The translations under genes were made by a program, and so were the position numbers. A stretch of 64,000 nt of DNA from Siphonodentalium dalli (taxonomy: Eukaryota; Mollusca; Scaphopoda; Gadilida; Siphonodentaliidae), in NCBI GenBank assembly GCA_032622095.1, contig CP136062.1, forward strand, positions 197,973,887 to 198,037,886, written 5' to 3'. This document shows, piece by piece, positions 45,021 to 56,350 of this stretch (within the stretch, counting starts at the first letter, position 1; each line of letters starts with the position of its first letter). The notes beneath the pieces were generated by a model, which searched no databases, was not told the DNA's origin, and saw only the letters and a list, made by a program, of their open reading frames with translations.

Positions 45021-45664
45021 GCCGGACGCACGCACGGACGGCTTGACGGACGGGAACCCGCGGCAATAGTTTCTCTTATTCTGGAAACGGTGATACGTCA
45101 ACGGATACAGGGCGACTTAACGAATCTAAGAACGGGAGGGTAAGCTCACCTCGATGTTGTAAAGTCGACAGTAAGTTTAACTATAGTATAAACAACTAAG
45201 CGATATTTACAACAACATATCAGCCAGATTGCTCAAATTTATAAGACAATTCAAACACACATTGAATAGGCGAACATTAGATCGAATTTGCAATGTATTT
45301 GTTCCAGGCACCTCTAATGGATTACATCGGCATTGTGTTTGCGTCCGCTGGGTTACCTCCTTCGCAAATTAGACATTTTGCGCCAAGATACTATGTAAAT
45401 GGTCTGGTCATACTCGTTCCGTACCAAATAATAATGTACTCAATGCACTTGGTGGCTGCACTTTATAGCAGAAGAGAGCGTCACAAACTACCACTCGTTT
45501 ATCAGATGACGAAATATTCCCCTGAATATATGATAGAGAAAATTCCAAAAATATCTATGCAGCAACGCATTTTCATTATGATTTCAGAAATTAATTTCAT
45601 CTGAAGATATGATAGTAAAACAAGTCATGCTGAACCAATTTTCCTCCTGATTAAGGTATATTTA
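45021..45664. other. No gene supported; hydrophobic ORF at 45293-45604
   Basis: An ATG-started 103-codon frame contains LVILVPYQIIMYSMHLVAAL, a possible membrane segment, and a TTCCAG acceptor-like site just inside it (45302-45307). No family is recognised and the length is within chance expectation, so I do not call it a gene. Confidence 0.3.
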
Positions 45665-45785
45665 TACGTTATATACCCGGCGTCCGATTTATAAGCGGAA
45701 TAAAGATCACACGCGCCCGGGTGACGCGGTTGGGGTTTATTTCGCTTATAAATCGGACGCCGTGCTCATAACGTATTTATAACAC
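45665..45785. mobile_element. Hairpin with 26-bp perfect-like arms
   Basis: GGCGTCCGATTTATAAGCGG (45679) faces CGCTTATAAATCGGACGCC (ending 45771), with ATAAA/TTTAT continuing inward and ATACGTTAT/ATAACGTAT outside. The loop is GC-rich (ACGCGCCCGGGTGACGCG). A degenerate half copy (GGCTTCAGATTTATAAGCGA) lies at 45918-45962. Confidence 0.75.
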
Positions 45786-46998
45786 GCCAATTAGCCCTCA
45801 GCCAATGGAAGTTATTTAATGAGGTCCGGTGACTTAAAGATCTTTAAGTAGTCGCATGTTCTATCAAACGGTATGCCATGATTACAATAGGCATATTCGT
45901 GGTATAGATGTGTTGTAAGCACGGCTTCAGATTTATAAGCGAAAGAAACACCACGCGCTCTCCACATATATATATGGTAAACGGTGTACGGCGTGTTCAG
46001 GTTTCAATAATGTTTTCAGAAAACTTGCATGTCAAAGGACCGACACACGACCAATACCGTGGTGAATAATTAGTACATAACCGACACTGTGGTCGCAATC
46101 ATAACCATAAACATAAAGTTAGGACACTGACAGCAAAAATGGAAAAATAAATGCAGAATGTGTTTTCCCTATGAACACCACAAAACAACCGATGTTATTT
46201 TTTGACATCGAAAGAAATGGAACTGTGACCAGACCGATAGCTGAATCAGGTGCTGATGCATGGTATAAATGTGATAAAATTAACGTGACTTTAATAACCT
46301 GTTTCCACAATCAACTAATAAGAAATCAGACATTGAAATATTCCCGTATGGATCAACACATCCCATGAATGCGCTTGGACAATTTATGGCTAAACTGAAA
46401 TCTGGTGACCGAAAACTCTCAGACATTTTTCACGCTGTCTCCGGGAAGTGTGGTTCACTCCTGTCATTGTGACTCAGCAATCAAGCTCGGACTGATACAT
46501 ATTGTAACATTAAATTTGCTCAAAATGTTAACTCTGTATCAACTAACACATAAAATAACATCAGTTCACTCAAACATAAATTTTAGTTAATTATGTGATA
46601 GCTAAAGCCTTTGTTCCTTTATATTATGTCTTAAAGGGGTAGGCTCGGTTTGTGTGTTCTAGATTGGTCGAAAATAGTATTACTCGTAATTGAAAAGCTC
46701 ACATGAAATAAATGTTTAGAATATAGATGCAGTTAGTAGGAATGTGGTCAATTGATCATTCAATCATGTATCACAATTATATCTGTATTTTTATGTAACT
46801 GTTATAGATATACTAGTATACACATGCATCCAATTGATCTCTTACGAGTTTTTGGATATTTATTGAAATTACCCTCCGTACTCTATATAATGTATGCCCC
46901 ATTATTTAGCATGCATGTGTGAGTAGGCCTACTGACTACTGGATATACCAGTATGGCAATAACTGCACTGCATGTTTGCTTCATAACAAAAAGCATAT
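45786..46998. other. No gene seen
   Basis: Frames at 46119-46590 lack domains. Featureless otherwise. Confidence 0.4.
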
Positions 46999-47002
46999 TT
47001 AA

Positions 47003-47394
47003 CCCTTTACCCAACAAACCGGCCAAAACCGGCCAAATAAAGCTTCAACAGCCTAAAATATATTCGGTCTGTCTCAATAGAACCATACAAATATGGATAT
47101 CATTGGAACCGGCTCCTTGACCACATTGTGATAGTTACAGTTATGCCCTGTGCCAATGCATTCTCTTATATATGCGAGTCGACCATAGGTCGCCTCGCAT
47201 ATATAAGAGAATGCATTGGCCTAAAATAAATCTTTTTTTAACACTTTTTACCATTTTTTCTTACATTCTTTAACAATTTTATAATTTTTAATGTGTTAAG
47301 CCAATGCATTCTCTTATATATGCGAGGCGACCTATGGTCGACTCGCATATATAAGAGAATGCATTGGCACATGTCCCTTCTGTTGGGTAAAGGG
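47003..47394. mobile_element. piggyBac-type MITE with twin palindromes, copy 2 (full length)
   Basis: TTAA at 46999-47002 and 47395-47398 bound a 392-bp element with terminal repeats CCCTTTACCCAACA / TGTTGGGTAAAGGG. Palindromes of 69 bp lie at 47152-47220 and 47300-47368, oriented opposite to each other. Each arm contains ATATATAAGAG. A CCGGCCAAAACCGGCC block follows the left end. It has no ORF. Termini and TTAA duplication are those of piggyBac elements. Confidence 0.92.
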
Positions 47395-47398
47395 TTAA

Positions 47399-49400
47399 AG
47401 ATTGAGTTAATTAATCAAGCAGCATTCAACAAAGATCAAATACCATGAATTACTAATCTGCATAAGTGTCATATTTCATAAGCTTTTTAATGATGTGTGA
47501 CCACAATTTGACCAACGTACAATCGTAAATTTGCATTGTCCTCCAATTGGGAATTTGTGTCAATGTCTATTAATCTGTTTCTGTCCGACCAGCTAGGGGA
47601 TTGGCATCTATGATTGGGATCGACAGACCCTCGTCCAATATATGCTCAAATCCCCCTCACGGACATAGATAATTTAATGAATTTTATGAGATAATTAACC
47701 TCAACCACGATTATGGGGGATTGTGACATTCACAGAAAATTTACATTCAGCATTTTAACAGAAATACCGCTATTGTATAGGGGAGATTTTGTTGTGCCGA
47801 AATATATCTACGGGGAAATAATATAATTTACTGCAGGAATTTACCGTTCAATTATATAAACGGATTTGCCGTAAAGGTTACGGTTGGTTCCAGAGGTATC
47901 ATAGCTGTCGGCACTTCATACCGTATACGGTATACAGTTTCTCAATACTATTACATGTACTTCAGGCAGTGGCTATCAAGGTATTAATCTTTCCAAGTAT
48001 TTCTGTTAGCCGATATCCAAGTCAATGCACAAGCGAGCATATACATGGCTACATATATATTAAACTTAAACCCATTTGAATGACAAAATGTGACATCCGC
48101 ATGTCAACAGTATAATATTATAACAAACTATTCGCAAATATCATCTGGCCTCTGGGCATTTTACACCAGTCATTGCTTACCAAAACATTTTCATTTGTAT
48201 AGGATTGTAAACAACACATAAGCAATTCAACAATCACTGACATGTATTGCCCAGCCCATTATGATGTCACATGGAGTGCATTGGCCAACAAACTTGAACA
48301 CTATAATATACCACATGGACCATTAGAATTGTGAGGTGAATGTTATAGGCCTCAGATGAAATCCTTATACATAATGCAAATGATCCTTATATAATTCACT
48401 CAGAAGTATTTCAATGTTGGCAATAAGATGGGAAGAAGATACTTATGGGAACTGTTTTTGTGATTTTGCCTCTGATCAGGCTACTACCATTTCACTGTTT
48501 TGGGATGTATTAGTATTTTGAATATGCTTATTTAGTAATTGCTAGAAAGAACCAGACTGATACAATTCTATTTCATATTATTCTGATGTATTTACTATTT
48601 TTTTTTTTGGGCGCGGTGTCCCAAAAAGTTGGCGGGGATTTTTTTTTTATATATATATATATTAATGGACAGAGTGGAATTATTTTGTTAGACCCTGTGT
48701 TTGCTAATTTTGTCACGACCCCCCCCCCCCCTCCCCCGGTGCATAGCGAGATTTCACACATGTTAGTTCAGATCGTCAGTCGCAGATTCCCGTGAATTAT
48801 GTTGGCGTTGTAGGCTATCGGTACTTATACAATCTCAACGTATATTGATGAACTTATAATCTGAACATTTTCATTCATTTAATAGAAATCAATGACCACA
48901 TGCATCTAGCCATTCGACTGTCTGCTTTTATTACCTTAAAATCCCTCCAAATTATTAATAGACAATTTAAATATATACTTTTTGACAACTCAATGGGACC
49001 ATTCATTTAGTTTAAAATGGGTTAAGCCAACTCGCCAGTTGGTTCCGGGCGAAAAGACACATCCCAGCGCTTGTGCTGTGCGGTGATAGCTCTATATCGA
49101 TATATCCCCATAGCCAATGTGATCAAGCCGTTGTGTAACTTGTGTTCGATCGGATGATACTCATATCCAGAGAGTGAACGTGTCGTCGCCAAGGCAGGTA
49201 ACCATGTCATCAGAAGACTCTCTCTTTCTCGCTCGCGCTTGAATTGTCTGTCGCAGACGCTGCCGCTAAAGGCATTGACCCAGAACGTTGCATTCGTATC
49301 CGTCACTGGACTTTGACCTATTCACGTAGAAGCAGAATCTTATCAAGAGTACACAATCAAACACAATTCAGGAATCCGAATCTGATCAACTGAAAACATA
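47399..49400. other. No gene seen; homopolymer tracts at 48598-48737
   Basis: T12, T10 followed by a TA run, and C14 tracts cluster within 140 bp. Opposing frames over them are artefacts. The last 300 bp may hold the promoter of the gene starting at 49401, but I recognise no element. Confidence 0.4.
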
Positions 49401-49665
49401 ATGGACATTTTTACATTCGTTCTCATTTGGTGTCATTTTTTGACTGTGGCTATCTGCGTGATTCGTGAGATGCGGTATCATGTTACAGAACATGGATCTT
49501 TAAATACAGATAACATTATAGCAGCAACAAAAGTCAGCTCTGTTATAGCCTGTGGAAGGGCATGCCTGGACAACTCCGAATGTATGTCTTTTACCCATAA
49601 TGCAACGGCGTGTTACCAGATGAGTGACCACAGCGGCCGCTACTCTGGACTGACGGACATCATAG
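49401..49665 (+). CDS. Exon 1 of a secreted PAN/Apple-like protein (partial gene)
   Basis: ATG 49401 (CATAATGG) opens 88 codons. Residues 1-20 (MDIFTFVLIWCHFLTVAICV) form a signal peptide; then HVTEHGSLNTDNIIAATKVS, ACGRACLDNSECMSFTHNAT and ACYQMSD give the cysteine spacing of a PAN/Apple-like domain (C-x3-C-x5-C-S-F-x6-C). Such domains bind carbohydrate or protein outside the cell. The exon ends ATAG|GTTAGT in phase 1, and the 158-nt exon at 54612 restores the frame with no stop. The protein is thus secreted or membrane-exposed, and incomplete here. Function is unknown; the PAN assignment is by motif only. Confidence 0.65.
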
Positions 49666-49866
49666 GTTAGTATGAATACTCACTTTTAATTGCATAATAT
49701 ATACAAACGTGATTGGAGCACAAGTGTTTGCAATTTGTGAAGGATCTCTCCCGATTTTATATAATGGAACACAATGTTATCAAAAATGAGGTATAAACGT
49801 GTTTACATTTACATGGTGATAGGTTTAGAAATATAGTATTTATCATCCAATACTCCAATGATTATA

Positions 49867-50391
49867 TATAGAGGATCTACAACGAGTCCCCAGTTTAGAG
49901 CGGAATTTACAAAACGAGTACAGCTCGGTTCAGACCTAATTTACTAGACGAGATTTGTAACCTCCACTATAAACTGGGGACGAGTTGTAGATTATATTTA
50001 TTAAATGATCCAAAACATTGATAAAACATACTTAAATCAACAAATGGGACGTGAAACTAAAATCGGCTCCCATAAGGCATGCGATGACGTTTCACGTAAA
50101 TATGCGTTGTTAGCCCGCGTAAAGAAATAGTACCAGATAAATTAAGACTATTTAACGTATTTAATGGTGTATATTTAATGAAATAACTTGTCAAACTCTT
50201 CATTCATTAGAGTCTGTTGGAAAACTATTGGAAGCCATAGTATTTTGAGACATAGACGGAATGTAAACAGACGATACACCGGAAGTTAAAGGTCACCTGG
50301 CACTATTTCCTATTATGAAACGAACGTTTACTATCAACATTTATAGAATGGGTTTATTAAATGGGATAAGGGTAGGATCATGTAATAAAAT
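49867..50391 (+). mobile_element. Dispersed repeat with terminal hairpin, copy 2
   Basis: Same plan as 36261-36886: hairpin at 49877-49990 (CTACAACGAGTCCCCAGTTT against AAACTGGGGACGAGTTGTAG), then GGCATGCGATGACGTTTCAC, ATATGCGTTGTTAGC, TTGGAAGCCATAGTATTTTG, CACTATTTCCTATTA and GATAAGGGTAGGATCATGTA. It lacks about 100 bp present in copy 1. Confidence 0.85.
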
Positions 50392-50854
50392 ACAATATCT
50401 AATCGGGGTCGACGATTAGGTATATAATGGAATATAGTCAACCTGAATATCACGTGACACACGATGTACCGTTAAATACCAGAATTTATTATATGCTAAG
50501 CTATCAAATAGTAGTATTTTTGCAACAGATAAAAACCGTTATCTGTCTAGTAGATATCGATATCTCACTCGTATCCATCCGCGCTAAAATTAAAAGTGAT
50601 TCGGTTCTTGATGGAACACTGCCAGAATTCTGAATGTTCAGGTTGAAAAAACATTTAATATGTTTTTTAAACATACTATGATGTTAGCCCCTTTATCTCA
50701 ACTATCCTTTATCTGAAAAATGAAACTACTTTTATATACACAAGCTCATTACCATGGCTGTGCTTGTGTATACAATTGTTTTTGCACCTTTAACTCTTCT
50801 TTCGAGTTGGGTTATGGGCCAACTGCATGAGCGGAGCATATACTAAACAGAACA

Positions 50855-51410
50855 TCTACACTTTTTGGTTGGATATGGTAATTATCTCATGAGTGATGAC
50901 AAACAAATGAATTTCCACGAGTGGCTCTGCCAAGAGTGTTTTATAATACCCATAAACACTGAGCTGCCAAGACAATTGCCAATCTAATTCATTAACCCTT
51001 TAGCCAACAGAAGGGCCCTGTGCCAATGCATTCTCTTATATATGCGAGTCGACCATAGGTCGCCTCGCATATATAAGAGAATGCATTGGCTTAACACATT
51101 AAAAATTATAAAATTGTTAAAGAATGTAAGAAAAAGTGTTAAAAAAAGATTTTTTTTAGGCCAATGCATTCTCTTATATATGCGAGGCGACCTATGGTCG
51201 ACTCGCATATATAAGAGAATGCATTGGCACAGGGCATAACTGTAACTATCACAATGTGGTCAAGGAGCCGGTTCCAATGATATCCATATTTGTATGGTTC
51301 TATTGAGACAGACCGAAGATATTTTAGGCTGTTGACAGAGCCACGAGTGGAAATTCATTTTTTTGTCATAACTCATGAGATAATTACCATATCCAACCAA
51401 AAGGTGTAGA
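50855..51410. mobile_element. 75-bp inverted repeat enclosing a piggyBac-type MITE
   Basis: The left arm 50855-50929 (TCTACACTTTTTGGTTGGAT to CCACGAGTGGCTCTG) is mirrored by 51336-51410 with a few mismatches. The loop holds about 60 bp of other sequence and the MITE from TTAA 50992. The outer element is not seen elsewhere in this window. Confidence 0.8.
50992..51335 (+). mobile_element. piggyBac-type MITE with twin palindromes, copy 3 (right end lost)
   Basis: TTAA at 50992-50995 then CCCTTTAGCCAACAG. Palindromes at 51022-51090 and 51160-51228 with a shorter spacer than copies 1 and 2. The copy stops at TTTTAGGCTGTTGA near 51335, exactly where the right arm of the enclosing inverted repeat starts. 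The last part and right TTAA are gone. Confidence 0.88.
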
Positions 51411-52799
51411 TATCCTCTATATATCTCATCAGTATAATATAATCGGACAGAGGGTAACCGGAGCCCGCTATTACTAAATATAGTTATTACAGAAATATTC
51501 TTTCATTTTGGAATGATTATATTGACTAAATAATGAAGATATGCAGAAAATTATAAAGATTATAAGCATTTTTACAAACATGATCTGAACTAGTAAAAGG
51601 CTGTACATTTGAACTAAAAGAGTTAATTTTCCAGTCGTACTATATGAGTGATATCAGTAGGGTTTTATACGGTTTTAGACCAACATTAGTGAAATTCGGG
51701 AATGGGTGTCAATCAATTGGGAGTACAAAATTATTTTCTTTATCAAGTTTGGGGTGGTTGCCAACTTGGTCCCCGAAAATGCCAGAATTCAAAATAAAAC
51801 GGCAACTCTTCCTGTATTTTACTAACCCCCCCTCCCCCGATATCGATCCAAATTAATACGATGCTCTGATAATAATATAGTGACTTTCAAAAAGGGGAAA
51901 TTTAGCTTTTGTTAGGCACGCCAATTACATCTCAGGTAAAGAGTGTCATTCCATGCAGTAGCTAATACAGCGAATTCTGTGAGTATCCCCATGCAGAGGT
52001 TATCAATCTGGGGGTAGTTTCTTAGTAGATTAATCAAGATACTAAGTTGATTAATCAATATACTATGTTAATTAATCAAGATGGTAACTAGAAATGGTGT
52101 GCCCGTTCTATACGCTGACATATATACGATTTGGTTTTCGTTGCACTCTGGAAGAAAATACAGAAAATTAATCAGAATTATATAATTATGTTGATATATT
52201 TTGATGGGAGGTTTGTCCATTTGTGGGGTAACTGCCACATAACAAAGTGTAGTTCCGGAGGCAAGTGCATTCAAATGTAAAATAAATATAATCAGTTAGG
52301 GGTCGAAACGCTTCCACGCTTGAGTCTTGTAATATTTATTATTTAGAAATGTCCACGGTTCATTATGAATACTGTATAAAAGCATCATAAGTTCATCACC
52401 GGACATTTTCCCAGCATCACGACGGTCATTTCCCAACCCGGACATTTCCCCACCAGGACATTCCCCAAGTGGCTTTATTCAAGTTTGAAAGGTTTCTAAT
52501 TGATGATCCAAGCTGTAATTATTATGCTTATGAAAAACCTAAGCACAAAACTCTTTTGTCCGTCATTTTATAGACAAAGTGAATATTTAGTATCAACATT
52601 AAAACGCCTAAATTGTGAAATTTATATCAAAGATATATTTAGCGGTGCATCCCATGTTGATTCTACAAATGGAATGCACGTCATAAATGTTTTCTTTTGT
52701 TTTTGGTGGGTCCGTCCATCCGTCCCAACAAACATATCACCTTTGGAGTCCGTTGTCCTTAAATTTGGCAAGGTGATATAGCACAGCTTTGTGGATAAG
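51411..52799. other. No gene seen
   Basis: TTAATCAAGATACTA-type short repeats occur at 52028-52085. CCGGACATTT-CCC words repeat at 52401-52470. Nothing else is recognised. Confidence 0.4.
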
Positions 52800-53060
52800 A
52801 CACCCGAAAACTATGGGTTTCGTCCATTCATTTTTACCATAATTACGGCCCTTATTTGACTTGGGAATTTGTTAATGGTCTGTCCCTACAGACATCTCAG
52901 CTTAATTATAACTCCGGCATGGATCGGATTTGGGTGTGCTTTGCTATGTTCATAGCCCAGTTTAATGGGAAATGGTGCCCACTTACTGTGGGGTTTGTCC
53001 ATTCATTGTTACAAGAGTAACGGCCCTTGTTAGACTTTCACTCTGCACAGACATTTTACA
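52800..53060 (+). repeat. Two-copy tandem repeat, period about 175 bp
   Basis: ACTATGGGTTTCGTCCATTC..ATTTTTACCATAATTACGGCCCTTATTTGACTT near 52811 corresponds to ACTGTGGGGTTTGTCCATTC..TTACAAGAGTAACGGCCCTTGTTAGACTT near 52986. Recurrent families with TACGGCCCTT words are common in molluscs (recollection, not checked). Confidence 0.6.
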
Positions 53061-53841
53061 TTGTAATTCCAGTAGCAATGGTCAGACTTGAATGTTATTT
53101 GGAATGTTAATAGATCACGATTGAATGATGGACACTGACATGTATATTCGCGAATGAATACAATGGGTTTTATCAATTAATTTTTATCTATTGATTTTTT
53201 TTATCAATTGGTTTCATTTTATCAATGATGGATCTTCTTGAATTTAGAAATTAATAAAGAAATTGGATCCATATAAATATTCAGTGTTGCCTCACTAAAC
53301 TAGACGTCGGGTGTCTGTTTTGGTGATCGTATGTTATTAACTTTAGTTCCATTTATAACATTGCATTCAACTTTGGTATATGGATTAATCACAAGAAAAT
53401 ATATTTGTATTTCACTAATTTGTCAGGTCCAATCATTTCTAACAGAGATATAAGACAATAGTTAACTGTTCTGAGTAGTGAGATGTGGAGGATTGTTGTA
53501 TATTTACATACTAAGTGTTGTCATCACTAAATCCAGCATTCTGATTGGTCGGCGCCCACGTGGCTAGTTGCAGTTATTTCTCGGTGAATGCGCAACGGCT
53601 CAATAACACCAAGCTCATAACAACATCGATTCGTCATTGGGTTTGGAAAGACGAACGCGTAATGTTTTGGGCGCATTTGGACTCGCGCAGGATTGACTTA
53701 ATACATCATCGGGTTTCAATATGAAGAGAAATTGTTCCTATTAACTTTTGCCAAGGATGCTATTGGGTATTTTGGGCTGTTTTTATCACGATACACTTTT
53801 CGATTTAAATACATTTACAAAAGTGGCTTTTTCGCTAATTG
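53061..53841. other. No gene seen
   Basis: No recognisable feature. Confidence 0.4.
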
Positions 53842-54020
53842 TATATAAATATAAGGATTAACTGTCATGTGGACTATTTTTATGGATATGTAACCGTGAG
53901 GTAAGTGGTCATAACTTGTATGTAAAACCCTTCGGGTTTTACACAAGTTATGTCCACTTACCTCACGGTTACATCTCCATAAAAACAGTCCACATGACAG
54001 TTAATACTTATATTTATATA
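53842..54020. mobile_element. Near-perfect 179-bp palindrome with TTCG loop
   Basis: The two halves mirror each other with only a handful of mismatches around TTCG at 53931-53934 (AAAACCC TTCG GGGTTTT-type centre), through TAACTTGT, CACTTACCTCACGGTTACAT, TCCATAAAAA..AGTCCACATGACAGTTAA, out to TATATAAATATAAG. A donor-like GAGGTAAGTGG inside is part of the stem and not an exon end. Confidence 0.92.
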
Positions 54021-54611
54021 TCAGTTTGTTACGACCAAGACCATACTGAAATACATGGTTAGACCGAACACGCTCTTAAGGCTACAACATCGCCGCATTT
54101 TTTGTTAAATAACTTGCAATAAATACTGAACCAAACTTTGGTTTCAACTTGAACTGTATGTTTTGTTAGCAGAAACCCACAATAGACAAACAGTTCCATT
54201 TGATTCAATTGGTGAAACCCACGTCACAATCAGGACGCACACAATTTGAATGAATTCTGATATATATTGGCTGGTGTCACATGTACCACATTAGAGGTGT
54301 CATGATAAAATTATTTGTGCTGCCTTGCGGAGGTGCCATTTAGTGACAATTCTCCTTCATAATAGCTGGTAGTTAGAAATATAGTTCGTCGCTCCACTCG
54401 TCAATTTCGTGCACCAATATAAGTTAAATTGTTAACAGTCGCTCATTAAGAAATCCTATAGCAATAACTTATCGATATCGAATTCACCATCAAAGTTATT
54501 GACACTGTACGTATAATATTATATAGACTCGCAGAAGCCATGCTGTTGTTTGTTTCTGTGTCGTCATCCTTATCCAGACATTTCAGTGGGCTTGAATTTA
54601 TTGCATTTCAG

Positions 54612-54769
54612 GAACCAGACAATTGGTTCTGCGCGTCCGCAAGGAATCTAGTGTGGACGTTATGGCACTTTGGGAAAACGACAATGTTGTTTGTCCAAGT
54701 GTAAACTGTGGACCAGATGTCTTTCGGAGTGACGTCATCACACAGTGGAGCAACATGAACTTCAAAGAA
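54612..54769 (+). CDS. Exon 2 of the secreted PAN/Apple-like protein
   Basis: Preceded by a good acceptor (TTTATTGCATTTCAG) and followed by donor GTAAGC. Joined to exon 1 the phase fits: G + GA gives Gly, then TRQLVLRVRKESSVDVMALW, then CPSVNCGPDVFRSDVI and TQWSNMNFKE, 53 codons without a stop. A QLVxR opening, paired cysteines and F-R-x-D-x-I-x-x-W pattern resemble, from memory, the region following PAN domains in uncharacterised mollusc proteins; I cannot name a domain. The next exon, expected to start in phase 0, was not found before 64000. Confidence 0.55.
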
Positions 54770-55952
54770 GTAAGCTGAACTAAGTATTCATAATCAGCGC
54801 GTAGCAACGGATGGACGCCAATATAATACATGTATACATGCAGTACTGTCCACCTTATACATGTCAATAATTACTTTCTAGTTGGGAAGCGGAATATGAA
54901 TATTTCTCATTGCAAAATTAGATGTGGTTGTAGAGACCTGTACTGGGAAAATATCTTAAATATACATAATACGATGTAACGCACATAAATTACTATTTCT
55001 TCGGCTTCGGGGGTAAAATATATCTGTATTGAGTCGAGAACCCACCCATCTAAGCTCAGCGTTATCAAATTTCGATTTTTGAAATATGTTATTTTTCACC
55101 ACCTGGAATATTTGGCGGCCTGGCAAACATTCCGCTGACTTCTTCCAGAAATAGTATAGTCATGCCAGGACGAGATGTGACGCAAGATCACGCTCCGTGT
55201 ACGATCAGTGCATCATTGGCGATCGCAAATTTATTCGGAATATAAGTCTCGCCATGCATCAACAAGAATACGGTATGTTGTGACAGTTGACGTGCGGATA
55301 CATGCATGTATATATACTTATTACACATACGTAGCCATTATAAACGCATATAAATCAGCTAATGTGTAGTAGTCGCGTGGTGTCAGCTTCCCGTCCATTT
55401 CCATTTAGCGGCTCCTCGTTCAGCGCTCACTCTACACTTGTTTCATCGTACTTCCATGGTACTTCCATGTATGTTATAATGTATTATATTTCCGATTATT
55501 ACTTAACTGTTAAATTGCGAGGAGCGGGACATATCTAACTGCTTAGCATTTAAATTGTGCCCCAATCCCTGTTTGCCATAAATTTGTTTTGTATTGGCAA
55601 TAAAAGTTCGTTTGACCTAACCTCAGAATGGGGTGTGTACACAAATCTCTAATAACGACAAAAATCCCCCAGACATGTTTGTTGTCTTTTGAATTAGTAT
55701 CGGTGTCCCTCTATATATATATCTCCGTTTATAGAGAAACAATAAGCGGAAATTTTTTGACAGATACTATATGTACATGGATTACAGAAAATGAAATTTA
55801 AAAATATATATGTTAAAATAATCTCACTCAGTGTCACTGTTCTGCTTGAGCTAGGTCAATAATATTCTGTTGAACCCTCCACATTGGAAGTACTCTTTGC
55901 TGTAATCACTTTCTCGCATCTTTTCGCTTGTGATGTTACTCCAACTTCATTT
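54770..55952. other. No gene seen; possible polyadenylated 3' tail near 55600
   Basis: TTGGCAATAAAAGTTCGTTTG near 55595 resembles a LINE or gene 3' end with AATAAA, but nothing coding lies upstream. I looked for exon 3 of the PAN-like gene here and saw none. Confidence 0.35.
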
Positions 55953-56232
55953 AGTGTATGTAGGAATTTGTATGCCCAACACCAACGTAACACGCCTTTC
56001 GCATGACAGGCATATGAATTGTTGTATTTGGCGTGTCAAGTCGTCATTATTTTTCGAAATTTTATCGAGGCGGCGAAATGTTCGCTTTTTCGTAATGTTT
56101 TGGCCCTGGGCTCATGGATCCGCAAATATATGTATTGTTGTGGGTAGATTAGGTTACCACACATCTTCGGAATGCAAAATCGGCGATATTTTTATTGTCT
56201 AACTCCGAAAAACGACCTTTGAAAATTTAAAA

Positions 56233-56350
56233 ATGTTCAGGTTCAGATTCGCAATATTCCCGATGATTTTGTTCAGGTTCAGACACAATTTTCGTTCGGG
56301 TTCGGACAAATTTTGTTCAGGTTCGGACAAATTTCGTTCAGGTTCGGACG
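56233..56350 (+). repeat. 24-bp minisatellite in left arm of foldback
   Basis: Four to five units of GTTCAGGTTCGGACAAATTT type. The right arm carries the mirror image with fewer units, so copy number has changed since the arms separated. Confidence 0.8.

Larger units (their letters stand above)
49666..54611 (+). other. Putative 4.9-kb intron rich in foldback repeats
   Basis: Between the two exons lie a hairpin-headed dispersed repeat (49867-50391), an inverted repeat holding a piggyBac-type MITE (50855-51410), a two-copy tandem repeat (52800-53060) and a near-perfect 179-bp palindrome (53842-54020). A transcript of this gene would contain several long double-stranded stems. The intron is inferred from phase match only. 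Confidence 0.5.

Noticed and set aside
45293-45604. 103-codon ATG frame with a hydrophobic segment
   Set aside because: No family recognised, length within chance; kept only as a note.
53890-53910. Splice donor GAGGTAAGTGG
   Set aside because: Part of the 179-bp palindrome, mirrored on the other arm, with no open frame before it.
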